From: Romboutsia hominis
GTDB taxonomy: Bacteria > Bacillota > Clostridia > Peptostreptococcales > Peptostreptococcaceae
Direction of reading: 5' to 3'
NCBI RefSeq assembly: GCF_900002575.1
Contig: NZ_LN650648.1
Coordinates: forward strand, 1,589,565-1,653,564
DNA: 64,000 bases
Shown in pieces: positions 34,693 to 44,310 of this stretch (the stretch's first letter is position 1; each line of letters opens with the position of its first letter). The notes beneath the pieces are model-generated. The model saw nothing but the letters and a program-made list of their open reading frames with translations. It made no database searches and was not told the origin of the DNA. A program made the translations under genes and the position numbers.

Positions 34693-36462
34693 TTATATTA
34701 AATTATATCTTTGTAATAATTCTTCAATTACAGTTCCTGAAATTTCTTTCTTAATTATATCTAATTTAATTTTATCTAATAATGGTAACTTAATATCTTT
34801 TAATTTTTTACCATCTAACATCTTAGAAGTTGAATCAAGTAACACCCTAATATCATAGCAAGAACCAAATACCTCAGGAACTCCACGGTCAACATCAAGT
34901 AGTGTATATACAGCCTCCATAGCAGTTCTTACAGAATACTCTGTTGTAAATATAGTATCACGAACAGTCTCTGCAAATTGACCAATAAATGCAAAGTTAA
35001 CACATTTATCTGGTACTACTTTTGGTCTATCTCCAGCTGTTCTTGGCATAAAGAATGAAGTAATGTATGGCATCATGCAAGGAATACAATGAGCAGAATT
35101 TTTTGCCATCTCAGGAATTTCATCTACTGGAACTCCTAAATGATATAGCCATTCTTGAGTAATTTCATAACCTGTGCACTCCTTCATTGGTTTTTTTATG
35201 AAATCTCCATCTACATCAGTAAATAATCCATAAACCCATACAACAAGCTCATTATCTGGTTGAGATTTAAAATGTGGTTGTCTATTTAAAGTATAACTCA
35301 TTAGCCAAGATGAATCTTTAACTGTAACAATTCCTCCCGTAACAACTTTTCCACTAAATGGATTACGTTTACATACTTTTTCTATATATGGTGGAATTTT
35401 ATTATCTAAAGTAGTTATAGTAGCAGATTCCCAATTAGTTTTATTTATATTAGTACAGAATTTATCTGGTCTACCAAAAGAAGAATCTTGTGCTGCTATG
35501 TTTCTCCAAAGTCTCCAGCAACCTCCTTCAGTAGTATTTAAAACTGGTGCATGATCATCATCACCTAGACTTGAATTTTCTGTACAACTACCATTTGTAA
35601 CAAATACTAAGTCATCTTCTACTAAATCAATAGTTTCTTCTTTTCCATCCTTAATACAAACAATTTGTTTTGCTAATTTTTTATCTTCTGTTATTTCAAA
35701 AATCACATTGGTAACAGTTGTATTATACTGAAAATGAACTCCATTAGACTCTAGGTATTTAACCATTGGTAAAATTAATGATTCATATTGATTATATTTT
35801 GTAAATTTTAAAGCTGAAAAATCAGGAAGTCCACCAATATGATGAATAAATCTTTGAATATATCTTCTCATTTCAATGGCACTATGCCACTCTTCAAAGG
35901 CAAACATAGTTCTCCAATATAGCCAAAAGTTTGATTCATAGAATTCTTTTGTAAATACATCTTCGATTTTTTTATCATATAAATCTTCTTCTTTTGCCAT
36001 AAATAATTTTATTATTTCCATAGATGCCTTTTCTGTTAATGCAAATTTTCCATCTGTGTGAGCATCTTCTCCACGGTTAACTGTAGCCCTCATTAGAGAA
36101 TAATTTGGGTCTTTTTTATTTAACCAATAAAATTCATCTAGTACAGAAACTCCTTCAGTTTCTATTGAAGGTATTGATCTAAATAAATCCCATAAGCATT
36201 CAAAGTGATTTTCCATTTCACGACCACCACGAATAATAAATCCCTTCTGAGGATCATTAATTCCATCACAAGCTCCACCTGCTATATCCGTTTCTTCTAA
36301 TATATGAATATGTTCACCTTTCATTTGTCCATCACGAACTAAAAAACATGCAGCAGCTAAAGATGCTAAACCAGCTCCAACTAAATATGCTGATTTTCTA
36401 TCCACACCTTCTGGTTTTTGTGGACGTGCAAATGCTTCGTAATTCCCATTACTATAATACAT
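34693..36462 (-). CDS. ohyA: Oleate hydratase
   Basis: A 589-residue FAD enzyme of the myosin-cross-reactive-antigen family, adding water to the cis-9 bond of oleate to give 10-hydroxystearate. FAD-binding [20 protein letters not shown] (about 27-46), then [27 protein letters not shown] (about 79-100) with the conserved Glu; [12 protein letters not shown] and FAIGQFAE-like [30 protein letters not shown] near the C-terminus. It acts on free unsaturated fatty acids at the membrane surface, a detoxification role. GGGGATG spacing supports ATG 36462. A TetR gene lies upstream on the same strand. Confidence 0.95.
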   Translation of the reverse strand: MYYSNGNYEAFARPQKPEGVDRKSAYLVGAGLASLAAACFLVRDGQMKGEHIHILEETDIAGGACDGINDPQKGFIIRGGREMENHFECLWDLFRSIPSIETEGVSVLDEFYWLNKKDPNYSLMRATVNRGEDAHTDGKFALTEKASMEIIKLFMAKEEDLYDKKIEDVFTKEFYESNFWLYWRTMFAFEEWHSAIEMRRYIQRFIHHIGGLPDFSALKFTKYNQYESLILPMVKYLESNGVHFQYNTTVTNVIFEITEDKKLAKQIVCIKDGKEETIDLVEDDLVFVTNGSCTENSSLGDDDHAPVLNTTEGGCWRLWRNIAAQDSSFGRPDKFCTNINKTNWESATITTLDNKIPPYIEKVCKRNPFSGKVVTGGIVTVKDSSWLMSYTLNRQPHFKSQPDNELVVWVYGLFTDVDGDFIKKPMKECTGYEITQEWLYHLGVPVDEIPEMAKNSAHCIPCMMPYITSFFMPRTAGDRPKVVPDKCVNFAFIGQFAETVRDTIFTTEYSVRTAMEAVYTLLDVDRGVPEVFGSCYDIRVLLDSTSKMLDGKKLKDIKLPLLDKIKLDIIKKEISGTVIEELLQRYNLI

Positions 36463-36609
36463 ATAAATCATCCCCTATACTTTAAAGCTTATTTATTATA
36501 AAAGCTTTAGTAATTTATTTATTAATATCATATTCCTATTTAAGATTTTATTATATAGACAATATTAAGGCTTTGTAAAAATTTTAAACATAACTATAAA
36601 TCTGTAAAA

Positions 36610-36641
36610 AAACTAGACAAATAATAATATTTGTCTAGTTT
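36610..36641 (-). terminator. Terminator of the TetR gene
   Basis: AAACTAGACAAAT and ATTTGTCTAGTTT form a 13-bp stem, between the TetR gene and ohyA. Confidence 0.7.
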
Positions 36642-36663
36642 ATATTTTCTATCTATTTTTGTA

Positions 36664-37230
36664 CTAATCCCATTTGTCTGTTCTATATCTCTCTAAAGCC
36701 TCTTCTATATTTCCACAAATCAATGTATTCAATCGCTTAATAATATCTTTAGGGTTTTCTTTCATTCCTTTTTTAATCCATTCAAGTACAATACCTACAA
36801 ATGCATACTTATAAAAATCTGCAATAAATTCTTTATCTTTTTCTCTAACTGCCATATCTTTTGCCTTTTCTTCTACTACTCCCATAAGAAGTAATTGTAC
36901 TTCATTATATAAGTAACGTTCTAGATGTTCTCTACTTACAGAGTTGAATGTATTTAATACAAAAGATTTATTATCTAGTATGTAGTTAAATATATATTCA
37001 AATCCCTGTTGCCAAGTATCGTATGTCTTTTTCCCATCTAAAGCTCTTGTTGCTTCATATGTGTAAACCCAATCTAGTAAATCGTAAATGTCCTTGAAAT
37101 GATAATAAAATGTCTGCCTATTTACTCCACAATCTTCTGTTATATCTATTACTTTTATTTTTTCCAAGGATTTTTGGGCTAACATTTTTTTCAAAGATGC
37201 AGCAAATGATTTTTTAGTCATTTGAGACAT
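36664..37230 (-). CDS. TetR/AcrR regulator, DhaS-like (TetR_C_8 type)
   Basis: A 188-residue regulator. The first helix KKSFAASLKKMLAQKSLEKIKVIDITEDCGVNRQTFYYHFKDIYDLLDWVY has the DhaS-type spacing; the C-terminal domain includes YLYNEVQLLLMGVVEEKA and YKYAFVGIVLEWIKKGMKENPKDIIKRL. GGAGGGG lies 6 nt before ATG 37230, which I prefer to the upstream ATG. It lies between the TDT channel and oleate hydratase genes. Fatty-acid-responsive control of ohyA is a hypothesis. Confidence 0.88.
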   Translation of the reverse strand: MSQMTKKSFAASLKKMLAQKSLEKIKVIDITEDCGVNRQTFYYHFKDIYDLLDWVYTYEATRALDGKKTYDTWQQGFEYIFNYILDNKSFVLNTFNSVSREHLERYLYNEVQLLLMGVVEEKAKDMAVREKDKEFIADFYKYAFVGIVLEWIKKGMKENPKDIIKRLNTLICGNIEEALERYRTDKWD

Positions 37231-37308
37231 ATATATCCCCTCCATTTTTTTAAACTTGTAAAATTCCTATTTATATATCCTTTTTATCAAATATTTCTTA
37301 AACTTTTA

Positions 37309-38322
37309 TTATTTTTCATTAGAATATATAGTTCCACCAATTAATTCTTCTTCTTTTTCTAAATAAGCTCCAAATTTTGGATTTATTGCTTTGAAAAACA
37401 GATTTATAAAATTTAATAATATAAAGAATACTACATATGTTGCTATAAATATTTCTATATTTCCTAATAATTCAAATACATTTCCTATTATTTTATAACC
37501 TATTGCTCCAAAATATGTTGATAATTTAAAAGCTGCTAATGTTGCAATTGCTAATGGGAATGTAAATGCTGCATATGTTGGTTTAAATCCTTCTTTGAAA
37601 AGCTTTAGTATATATCCGTAAACAACTACTAGAAGTATTAATCCAGTTATTATTAACCAAGTTAGCATATATATATTTGGATTTGGATCTATAGTTAATA
37701 TCCCAACTATTCCAAGTGGAGCTGGTGAACAAACTATACCAACAGTAGGTAATTTTTTATCATCTAGTATTTCACTTTTAAATACTATATAAAGAACTAA
37801 TGGTAATAGTAGTGTGTAAAATATAAATCCAAACATAAGCATAAAGTTTGCTATTGGTGGAATTATTCCTCCCATTCCTTTACTTGCCACACTTCCTGTT
37901 ATCATACCTGTATATATGATAAAACAAGTTGGCATTATATTATTAAAGTTCTTTTCTTTAATTCTTATTATTGTGTAATATACTACAATAGCATAATGAT
38001 ATACTACTGCGCCTAACCATAAAGCACTGCATACAGTTGGAAATTGTGGATAGAAAAATCCAGAAACTAACCAAGTTACCATACCCATAGTTGGATAAAA
38101 TGTTCCTATAACCGGATCTCTTAATTCTTTTAACATTACTTTTGGAAATCTTATAACTCTCATTAGCATTAATGAAAGCATTATTATTGCTATAGTTATT
38201 GCAATTGGTTTTAGATAACCGATATCTTTAATTAACCAACAATTACTAAGTGTTATAAATGCCAAACATGTGCCACTTATTCCTATGTGTAAATTTTCAA
38301 GCTTATCTAAATATCTGTTCAT
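37309..38322 (-). CDS. TDT family transporter (TehA/SLAC1-like)
   Basis: A 337-residue membrane protein with about ten helices, as in tellurite-resistance/dicarboxylate transporters and SLAC1 anion channels. Family-like segments: LRDPVIGTFYPTMGMVTWLVSGFF (about 69-92), TCFIIYTGMITGSVASKGMG and APLGIVGILTI. It probably conducts small anions or exports a weak acid. GAGGGTGG lies 5 nt before ATG 38322. It precedes the TetR gene by 78 bp and may share its transcript. Confidence 0.85.
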   Translation of the reverse strand: MNRYLDKLENLHIGISGTCLAFITLSNCWLIKDIGYLKPIAITIAIIMLSLMLMRVIRFPKVMLKELRDPVIGTFYPTMGMVTWLVSGFFYPQFPTVCSALWLGAVVYHYAIVVYYTIIRIKEKNFNNIMPTCFIIYTGMITGSVASKGMGGIIPPIANFMLMFGFIFYTLLLPLVLYIVFKSEILDDKKLPTVGIVCSPAPLGIVGILTIDPNPNIYMLTWLIITGLILLVVVYGYILKLFKEGFKPTYAAFTFPLAIATLAAFKLSTYFGAIGYKIIGNVFELLGNIEIFIATYVVFFILLNFINLFFKAINPKFGAYLEKEEELIGGTIYSNEK

Positions 38323-38616
38323 ACTAACCACCCTCTAATTTGTTATTAATGTATTTTAATATTTATTTAAATATTCTTTATAATTTCTCAAAGTATAAAG
38401 TAAAATTTTTCCAAATCCCTTAATTTAATTAATTCCCTCTATAAATCACTTTAAAACAGTTCATATTTCAAATACTTTCTTTGAAGGCTTAAATATTTTC
38501 GATATTACAAGAGCTATTTTATCTTTGTAAGTTCACGATGAACTTAAGATAAATAAGCAAGATAATACTATCTTAAATTAGTTATCTAATAAATTTATGT
38601 ACAAGGAGGTATGTTA

Positions 38617-38844
38617 ATGTAAACTACAAAGAGATTAGTAATGTCTTTTAAGAATACTTTTTGAAGAGTTCTTTTTATATCAGTTGATGATCCTAGAGAA
38701 GGTATAAATAAAGCTGAAATAAAAGAAGTTATGGACATGATAGTTGAGAAAAATATATTTGCTCCTAATGTAGGTGATTTAGTGGAAAATGTTGAAGCTA
38801 AGATAGTTGTAATAGATACTACTGAGTTTGATTTAGCTGTGTAG
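38617..38844 (+). pseudogene. DUF2922 family protein, inactivated by two stops
   Basis: A clear ribosome binding site (AAGGAGG, 38603-38609) precedes ATG 38617, but codon 2 is TAA and codon 16 (38662) is TGA. The frame otherwise encodes a 75-codon DUF2922-like protein: TTKRLVMSFKNTF, then VLFISVDDPREGINKAEIKEVM, EKNIFAPNVGDLVENVEAKIV, DTTEFDLAV. DUF2922 genes usually pair with a DUF1659 gene, which I do not see. The flanks (38323-38602 and 38845-39081) hold no other gene. Confidence 0.8.
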
Positions 38845-39081
38845 TAGTTTAAGAGTTGTCTTCGGTATAGAATTTAGACAAAGGTCAAAGAGCTGCCTTT
38901 AAGTGTTTCTTAAACAAATCTTTCTCTTCTAGAATCTTCGCTTTTTTTATTACTCATCCAATCATGAATTGCAAAAAGTAATACAATACACTTGTTAAAA
39001 ACAAATATATTGTCATAATTTAAATCTCTACTATGTAATATTCATCTTGGATTTACTTTGAAAAAATCCAATTTTAAATAA

Positions 39082-39257
39082 TTGAAATTATCCTTAAAAA
39101 GTGTTATGCTATCAAAAGAAATCAAAAAATGTCGTTACTATATATAATTGATTATATATTAAAGAGCTTATTTTTATAGGCTCTTTTTATATCTTATTAA
39201 AAAAAGCAGACCTTTAGGCCATTAGCGACATATCGCTTAATCAAAGCGAATTTTTTT
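39082..39257 (+). promoter_or_regulatory. Promoter and attenuator leader of the ABC-F gene
   Basis: TTGAAA (39082-39087), 17 bp, TATGCT (39105-39110) form a good promoter with a start near 39117. Two hairpin systems follow. First: AAAGAGC (39161) with GCTCTTT (39180), then TTAT. Second: TCGCTT (39233-39238) with AAGCGA (39244-39249) and T7, a strong terminator 24 nt before the ABC-F start. AGCGA (39224-39228) can instead pair with TCGCT (39233-39237), which excludes the terminator. Such switches induce resistance ABC-F genes when ribosomes stall on a leader ORF. Confidence 0.75.
39129..39179 (+). CDS. Possible 16-codon leader peptide of the ABC-F gene
   Basis: ATG 39129 opens MSLLYIIDYILKSLFL, whose stop codon (TAG, 39177) sits in the loop and right edge of the first leader hairpin, so translating ribosomes would melt that hairpin. 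The start lies only about 12 nt after the predicted transcription start and has a weak site (AAAAGAAAT), so translation is uncertain. Confidence 0.4.
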   Translation: MSLLYIIDYILKSLFL

Positions 39258-39280
39258 AAATGATAAAGAGAGGTAATTAT

Positions 39281-41020
39281 ATGATAAAAATTGACAACTT
39301 GTCCTACTCACTTCCGCAAAGAGATCTATATAATAATGTTTCATTTACATTAGAAGATGGTCAACATTGTGCTTTTATAGGAGCAAGTGGTAGCGGAAAA
39401 AGTACACTTATAGATATAATAATGGATCCAGAAAAATATATATTTGATGGTAAGTTAGAAATGAATCCAAATTTAAGAATTGGGTATGTAAGTCAGTTCT
39501 CACAACTAGACAAAATAAAAGAAACTACAGTTTTCGAATATATAGCACAAGAGTTTATCAAGCTACAAGATGAAATATCATCTATTTGCGGTGAAATGGA
39601 AACATCTTCTGATATTGATGCTTTACTAGAAAAGTACCAAGAAGCTTTAGATGCATTTAATGCAATTGATGGTGACGATTATGAGAGTAACATTAATAAG
39701 AAACTAAATCTTGCAAATTTAACTAAGCATAAAGATAAAATGATATCTGAACTTAGTGGTGGAGAATTTAAACTTATTCAAGTTATTAAGGAAATGCTTA
39801 ATAACCCAGATTTAATGATTATGGATGAGCCAGATGTGTTCTTAGATTTTGAGAATCTTAACGCTCTTAAAAATTTAATTAATTCTTATAAGAAAACAAT
39901 TTTAGTTATTACACACAACAGATATTTATTAAATCATTGTTTTAATAAAATTATCCATCTTGAGAATACAGAACTACAAGAATTTGATGGTAGATATGTT
40001 GATTACAACTTGTCTCTTCTTCAAACTAAAATCGAGTTACAAGAAATGGCTATTGCTGATGAAGAAGAAATTGCGAGAAATGAAGCTTTAATCGAAATAT
40101 TAAGAGAAAAAGCAACCTATAATGCTGAAGCTTCTAGAGGTAGAGCTCTAAAAGCTAGAGTTAAAATCCAAGAAAGATTAGAAGCAAAAAAAATTAAAGC
40201 ACCATTTGTAGATATTAAACAACCGTATATCAATTTAGAGACAAATAATGAAATTGAAGAAACTATTGCTTTAAAGGCTAGTGATTTTTCTATATCATTT
40301 GATGAAGTTCTTTTAGAAAATGTTAACTTTGAGATAAAATCTACTGATAAAGTAGCTATTGTTGGTACAAACGGTGTAGGAAAAACTACTTTATTAAAAG
40401 AAATATTTAAAAATAATAATAAATTTATTGAAATAAATGAAAACATTAAGCTAGCTTATTTATCTCAAATGCAAAGTGAAGTAGTAAATGAGTCTAATAC
40501 AATACTTCAAGAGTTCTATGATGTTGGATTTGAGACTTATGGTGAAATTAGGAGATATGTTTCAAGATATGGTTTTGATTCAGATATACTTACACAAAAG
40601 ATTGAATCTTTATCTGGTGGAGAAAAAAATATACTTCAATTGGCGAAGGTTTCTGCTAGTAAAGCAAATATGTTACTAATGGATGAACCTACAAGCCACT
40701 TAGATATTTATTCTCAAATGGCTCTAGAAAAAGCTATAGCAAATTATAAAGGTGCTATTTTAATGGTTTCTCATGATTATCATTTTATAGTTAACTGTGC
40801 GGATTATGTTTTACTTATTGAAGATAAGACAATTAGAAAAATGAGCATGCGTAAATTTAGAAAGATGATTTATGCTAATCATTTTGACAAAGACTATCTG
40901 CAAATTGAAGAAAAGAAAAAATCAGTTGAAATGGAAATAGCTTCTGCTTTAAAGGATACTGATTTTGAACGTGCAAAAACTTTATCTAAAAAGTTAGAAG
41001 AGTTAATTAAATCATTTTAA
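39281..41020 (+). CDS. ABC-F family ATPase, probable antibiotic-resistance ribosomal protection protein
   Basis: A 579-residue cytosolic protein with two ATPase domains and no membrane helices. Domain 1: Walker A GASGSGKST (about 34), signature LSGGEFK (about 164), LMIMDEPDVFLD. Interdomain linker with the charged helix pair (about 240-310; EEEIARNEALIEILREKA, RALKARVKIQERL), the part that reaches into the ribosome. Domain 2: GTNGVGKTT (about 362), LSGGEKNIL (about 444), LLMDEPTSHLD. Clostridial relatives (for example CplR) protect ribosomes from lincosamides, pleuromutilins and streptogramin A. The attenuator leader supports drug-induced expression. AGAGAGG precedes ATG 39281, which I prefer over 39260. 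Confidence 0.85.
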   Translation: MIKIDNLSYSLPQRDLYNNVSFTLEDGQHCAFIGASGSGKSTLIDIIMDPEKYIFDGKLEMNPNLRIGYVSQFSQLDKIKETTVFEYIAQEFIKLQDEISSICGEMETSSDIDALLEKYQEALDAFNAIDGDDYESNINKKLNLANLTKHKDKMISELSGGEFKLIQVIKEMLNNPDLMIMDEPDVFLDFENLNALKNLINSYKKTILVITHNRYLLNHCFNKIIHLENTELQEFDGRYVDYNLSLLQTKIELQEMAIADEEEIARNEALIEILREKATYNAEASRGRALKARVKIQERLEAKKIKAPFVDIKQPYINLETNNEIEETIALKASDFSISFDEVLLENVNFEIKSTDKVAIVGTNGVGKTTLLKEIFKNNNKFIEINENIKLAYLSQMQSEVVNESNTILQEFYDVGFETYGEIRRYVSRYGFDSDILTQKIESLSGGEKNILQLAKVSASKANMLLMDEPTSHLDIYSQMALEKAIANYKGAILMVSHDYHFIVNCADYVLLIEDKTIRKMSMRKFRKMIYANHFDKDYLQIEEKKKSVEMEIASALKDTDFERAKTLSKKLEELIKSF

Positions 41021-41024
41021 ATAA

Positions 41025-41071
41025 ATAATCCCTTTATAATTGACAGATTTGTCAATTTTAAGGGGTTATTT
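41025..41071 (+). terminator. Terminator of the ABC-F gene
   Basis: AATAATCCCTTTATAATTGAC pairs, with a few mismatches, with GTCAATTTTAAGGGGTTATT; TTTTATCTC follows. Confidence 0.8.
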
Positions 41072-41159
41072 TTATCTCATAAATCAAAATTTATAGTTCA
41101 CTAAATTATACAAGTCATAACTCCGTTATTTATGATACAGTTTACCACTATTTATTCTA

Positions 41160-41239
41160 AATAACTAGGTACTAATATATGCCTAGTTATTAAATAAAAT
41201 TTGTACAACACAAACCATCTTTTGAGTTATACAAATTTT
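41160..41239 (-). terminator. Two hairpins after the zinc-ribbon gene
   Basis: AATAACTAGG (41160-41169) pairs with CCTAGTTATT (41182-41191); AAAATTTGTA (41196-41205) pairs with TACAAATTTT (41230-41239). The second is 20 bp from the gene's stop and is followed by TTTATT on the minus strand. A decayed copy of the dispersed hairpin repeat lies just beyond (about 41130-41162). Confidence 0.55.
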
Positions 41240-41257
41240 ATCTAATATTTATGTTAT

Positions 41258-41518
41258 TTACATTTTTATTCCCATTATGTATTTCATTTCTTCTGTTACA
41301 TCTTTCCACTCATTCTTATTAGAGTCTTTTTTATAATCTCTGTCTTCTTTTTTTAAATCAAAAGTAATACTACAATACTCACATATATACTTATATATAT
41401 CATCGTTGTTGTCATCTTTATAAACCTTTTCTAACTCTATTCTGTCGTTTTTCCTACAATATGGGCAACTTACTGTCTTGTACTTTCTAGCATCTACGTC
41501 TATTATCTCTTGTCTCAT
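41258..41518 (-). CDS. Small zinc-ribbon protein
   Basis: An 86-residue protein with two Cys pairs, SCPYCRKNDRIEL (about 18-21) and YICEYCSIT (about 46-49), forming a probable zinc ribbon, followed by an acidic/basic tail ending MKYIMGIKM. No further function can be read from it. Ribosome binding site GGAGAG lies before the ATG. Monocistronic. Confidence 0.65.
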   Translation of the reverse strand: MRQEIIDVDARKYKTVSCPYCRKNDRIELEKVYKDDNNDDIYKYICEYCSITFDLKKEDRDYKKDSNKNEWKDVTEEMKYIMGIKM

Positions 41519-41772
41519 GTTTACTCTCCTTCATCTTATGTGATTTAAAATGTTATAAAGTTTTATTTTACATCTTTATTTTAGATATACCCTAAATATT
41601 TAAAATAAAACTTTGTGAAATATCGAAAATAACCTTTGTTCACATAAAATTGCATTTCACCTAGCTAGATATTTTCCAAATTACTTTTCATTTAAGACCT
41701 CATTCTTTATAAATTTTTCATTGTAATATAAGTTATATGTTGTAAATGGTGTAATTTAATTTTATAGTTATA

Positions 41773-42585
41773 TCATATTTTTTCTATTCTCACTTCTAAA
41801 CTAGTTATAAACTCATCTTCATTACTAGTCTCATATATATCAACATCATATATTTCTATAGGATCGCCTACTATCTTATAGCCATTTTCTTTTGCATAGT
41901 TATACATAGCTTTTAAATATTTTCTATTATTTTCGTATTTTCCTTTATAGGTACAACTTATGTAATCACCTTTTTTCAGGCTAAAATTAGATATTTCACT
42001 ATCATCTTCTAAAAAAGCAATTACATGCTTATACTTATCTATTCTTCCTTTTTCTATACTTTTACTATCAAATATAGAACCTATATTGTTGTTTCCTATT
42101 ATATAAAAATTATCTTCAAGCTCTTTTCTCAGTTTTTGAATAAGATAATCTACACTTTCATTACAATCTACATTTCCCCCAACTACTAATGCTTTTCGCT
42201 CATCATAATATTTCACTTTTAATGTTTCAAAATCATTTTTGTTGATACTTTGTTCTATTACTTTTAGCCTACTTTGAATATTTCTTTTTTGATTTAGTAA
42301 TATTTCTATTTTATTTTCAATTATGTTCATTTCTTCTTTTAGCATTTTTTTAGTAGACTCTATATCCCTCTTTTCAAGATATTTTTTTATTTCTTTCATA
42401 GGTATATTTAAATTTCTAAGTTCTCTTATTAAATTTAGTTTACATACATCATCTATACTATATAATCTATATCCATTTTTATCTCTAGTTGGCTTTAATA
42501 TTTCAAGTTCTTCATAATATTTGATAGCATCTCTTCCTATATTGTAAGTTTTTACTAATTCTCCAATTTTATAATAGCGCTTCAT
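41773..42585 (-). CDS. MerR family regulator with GyrI-like effector domain
   Basis: A 270-residue activator: N-terminal MerR winged helix (YYKIGELVKTYNIGRDAIKYYEELEILKP, about 2-31; NGYRLYSIDDVCKL), a coiled-coil dimerisation helix (about 80-120), and a C-terminal effector-binding domain (about 125-270) like BmrR/GyrI. The longest frame is open to 42639, but AGGAGG lies just before ATG 42585. It is divergent from a MATE efflux gene whose promoter has the stretched 19-bp spacer MerR proteins act on. Probable drug-sensing activator of that pump. Confidence 0.9.
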   Translation of the reverse strand: MKRYYKIGELVKTYNIGRDAIKYYEELEILKPTRDKNGYRLYSIDDVCKLNLIRELRNLNIPMKEIKKYLEKRDIESTKKMLKEEMNIIENKIEILLNQKRNIQSRLKVIEQSINKNDFETLKVKYYDERKALVVGGNVDCNESVDYLIQKLRKELEDNFYIIGNNNIGSIFDSKSIEKGRIDKYKHVIAFLEDDSEISNFSLKKGDYISCTYKGKYENNRKYLKAMYNYAKENGYKIVGDPIEIYDVDIYETSNEDEFITSLEVRIEKI

Positions 42586-42835
42586 GACTTTCCTCCTATA
42601 AAAAAATTCACTTCTCTCATCTCGCCAATGATGTGACACTTACTCTCACTTTTGTAATATAAATTGTCTAAAATATTTATTTATATCACTAAAATACAAA
42701 TAATGAATATACTTATATGTATGTATTTATATTAAATAAATTTAACAAATCAAATCTTCTGAATATATTGATATAACTTAATTATATCCAACATTAATAA
42801 TCTTAGATTTAACAATCTTTTTTATTAAAAAGTAT

Positions 42836-42866
42836 TTGACCTGTGTATTATACCATAGTTTATAGT
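42836..42866 (+). promoter_or_regulatory. MerR-type promoter of the MATE gene, 19-bp spacer
   Basis: TTGACC (42836-42841) and TATAGT (42861-42866) are separated by exactly 19 bp, with a GTATTATAC dyad (42845-42853) in the spacer. The long spacer is the hallmark of promoters that MerR activators untwist. Confidence 0.75.
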
Positions 42867-42889
42867 TATTCTTGAAGGGAGTTGATATT

Positions 42890-44266
42890 ATGTCTACAAT
42901 AGCATTAAAAAGCAATAACAAAGGCTTAAATAAAAAATTTGTTAAATATGTAATTCCTTCTGTTGCTTCCATGTGGGTTTCCGCTTTATACGTAATGGTG
43001 GATGCTATGTTTGTTAGTAAAGGAGTTGGACCAGATGCACTTGCAGCTGTTAATATAGCTATGCCTTATACAAACTTTATATTTGCTCTATCAGTTTTAT
43101 TTTCAATAGGCTCATCAGCCGTTATATCTATGGAACTTGGCAACAAGGATATTAAAAATGCTAGTAATTATTTTTCTATTACAATAGTAGGGCTAGTTAT
43201 AATATCTTTTATTATAACTATAATTAGTTTATTATTTTTAGATGAAATAGCCTTATTTTTAGGTGCTACACCTGGTATTTTACCTATGGTTAAAAATTAT
43301 TTAAGTATTATAATTTTATTTATCGTGTTTTACATAGTAAGTTATGCACTAGAAGTATTAATCAAAACAGATGGTTATCCCCATTTATCTACTATAGGAG
43401 TTATAATATCTGCTATAACAAATATAGTTCTTGACTATGTTTTTGTTTTAAAATTTAACTGGGGTGTTGAGGGTGCTGCACTTGCTACTGGCCTTGCACG
43501 TGCTTTTTCTTTTATATTTTTTATGTTCCATTTTTTTAGTAAAAATTCTAAGTTAAAAATTTGTAAATTTAAATTTGAGTTTAGTTACTTTAAAAGAATA
43601 ATGACAATAGGTTTTTCAGATTGTACTACAGAGTTGAGTATAGGTATTGTTATACTTTTATTTAATCAGTGTATACTTAAATTCTTAGGAGAAGATGCTT
43701 TAGTAAGTTATAGTGTTATTTCTTATATAAACACTTTAGTGTTATCTACTATGCTTGGTATATCCCAAGGGATTCAGCCATTATGTAGTTATTATTATGG
43801 AACTAACGACAAATATGCTATAAAATATTTACTTCACCTTTCACTTAAGGTTGTTTTAGTATGTTCAATTTTAATATTTATAGGGTGTATGTTATTTGAT
43901 GATTTTATAGTCCTTATGTTTATAGATAAATCTGATATGAATTTATTTAATTTTACAAAAAACACTTTTAAGATTTTTTCAGTATCTTTCTTATTACTAG
44001 GCTTCAATGTGGTTATATCAGGATTTTTAGCATCATTAGAAAGAACTGCTGATGCTTGTATAATATCATTAAATAGAGGTCTTTTTGCTGTGTCTTTATC
44101 TTTAATAATTATGATTTTAATATTCGGTGGTAATGGAATATGGATTTCAACAATAGCTTCTGAAGGATTAGTTTTATTATTATCAATTATGCTTTTAAAG
44201 AGATTTAATAAAAATTTAGACCAACTTACTTATAACTCTACAGCTCACGAGATAAAAACTGTATAA
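42890..44266 (+). CDS. MATE family efflux transporter
   Basis: A 458-residue, 12-helix membrane protein. Two six-helix halves; VDAMFVSKGVGPDALAAVNIAMP (about 29-51) and SYVISYINTLVLSTMLGISQGIQPLCSYYYG (about 275-305) are the matching motif regions of the MATE fold. Expected to export cationic drugs in exchange for Na+ or H+. GGGAGTTGATATT precedes ATG 42890, preferred to the upstream ATG at 42872. Controlled most likely by the divergent MerR gene. Confidence 0.92.
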   Translation: MSTIALKSNNKGLNKKFVKYVIPSVASMWVSALYVMVDAMFVSKGVGPDALAAVNIAMPYTNFIFALSVLFSIGSSAVISMELGNKDIKNASNYFSITIVGLVIISFIITIISLLFLDEIALFLGATPGILPMVKNYLSIIILFIVFYIVSYALEVLIKTDGYPHLSTIGVIISAITNIVLDYVFVLKFNWGVEGAALATGLARAFSFIFFMFHFFSKNSKLKICKFKFEFSYFKRIMTIGFSDCTTELSIGIVILLFNQCILKFLGEDALVSYSVISYINTLVLSTMLGISQGIQPLCSYYYGTNDKYAIKYLLHLSLKVVLVCSILIFIGCMLFDDFIVLMFIDKSDMNLFNFTKNTFKIFSVSFLLLGFNVVISGFLASLERTADACIISLNRGLFAVSLSLIIMILIFGGNGIWISTIASEGLVLLLSIMLLKRFNKNLDQLTYNSTAHEIKTV

Positions 44267-44310
44267 TACTATAATCTTTATATTTCACTTAAATACAATA
44301 TCCTTAAACA

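Noticed and set aside
39106-39147. Alternative 13-codon leader ORF (MLSKEIKK...) before the ABC-F gene
   Set aside because: Its ATG overlaps the predicted -10 element (39105-39110), so it would lie upstream of the transcription start.
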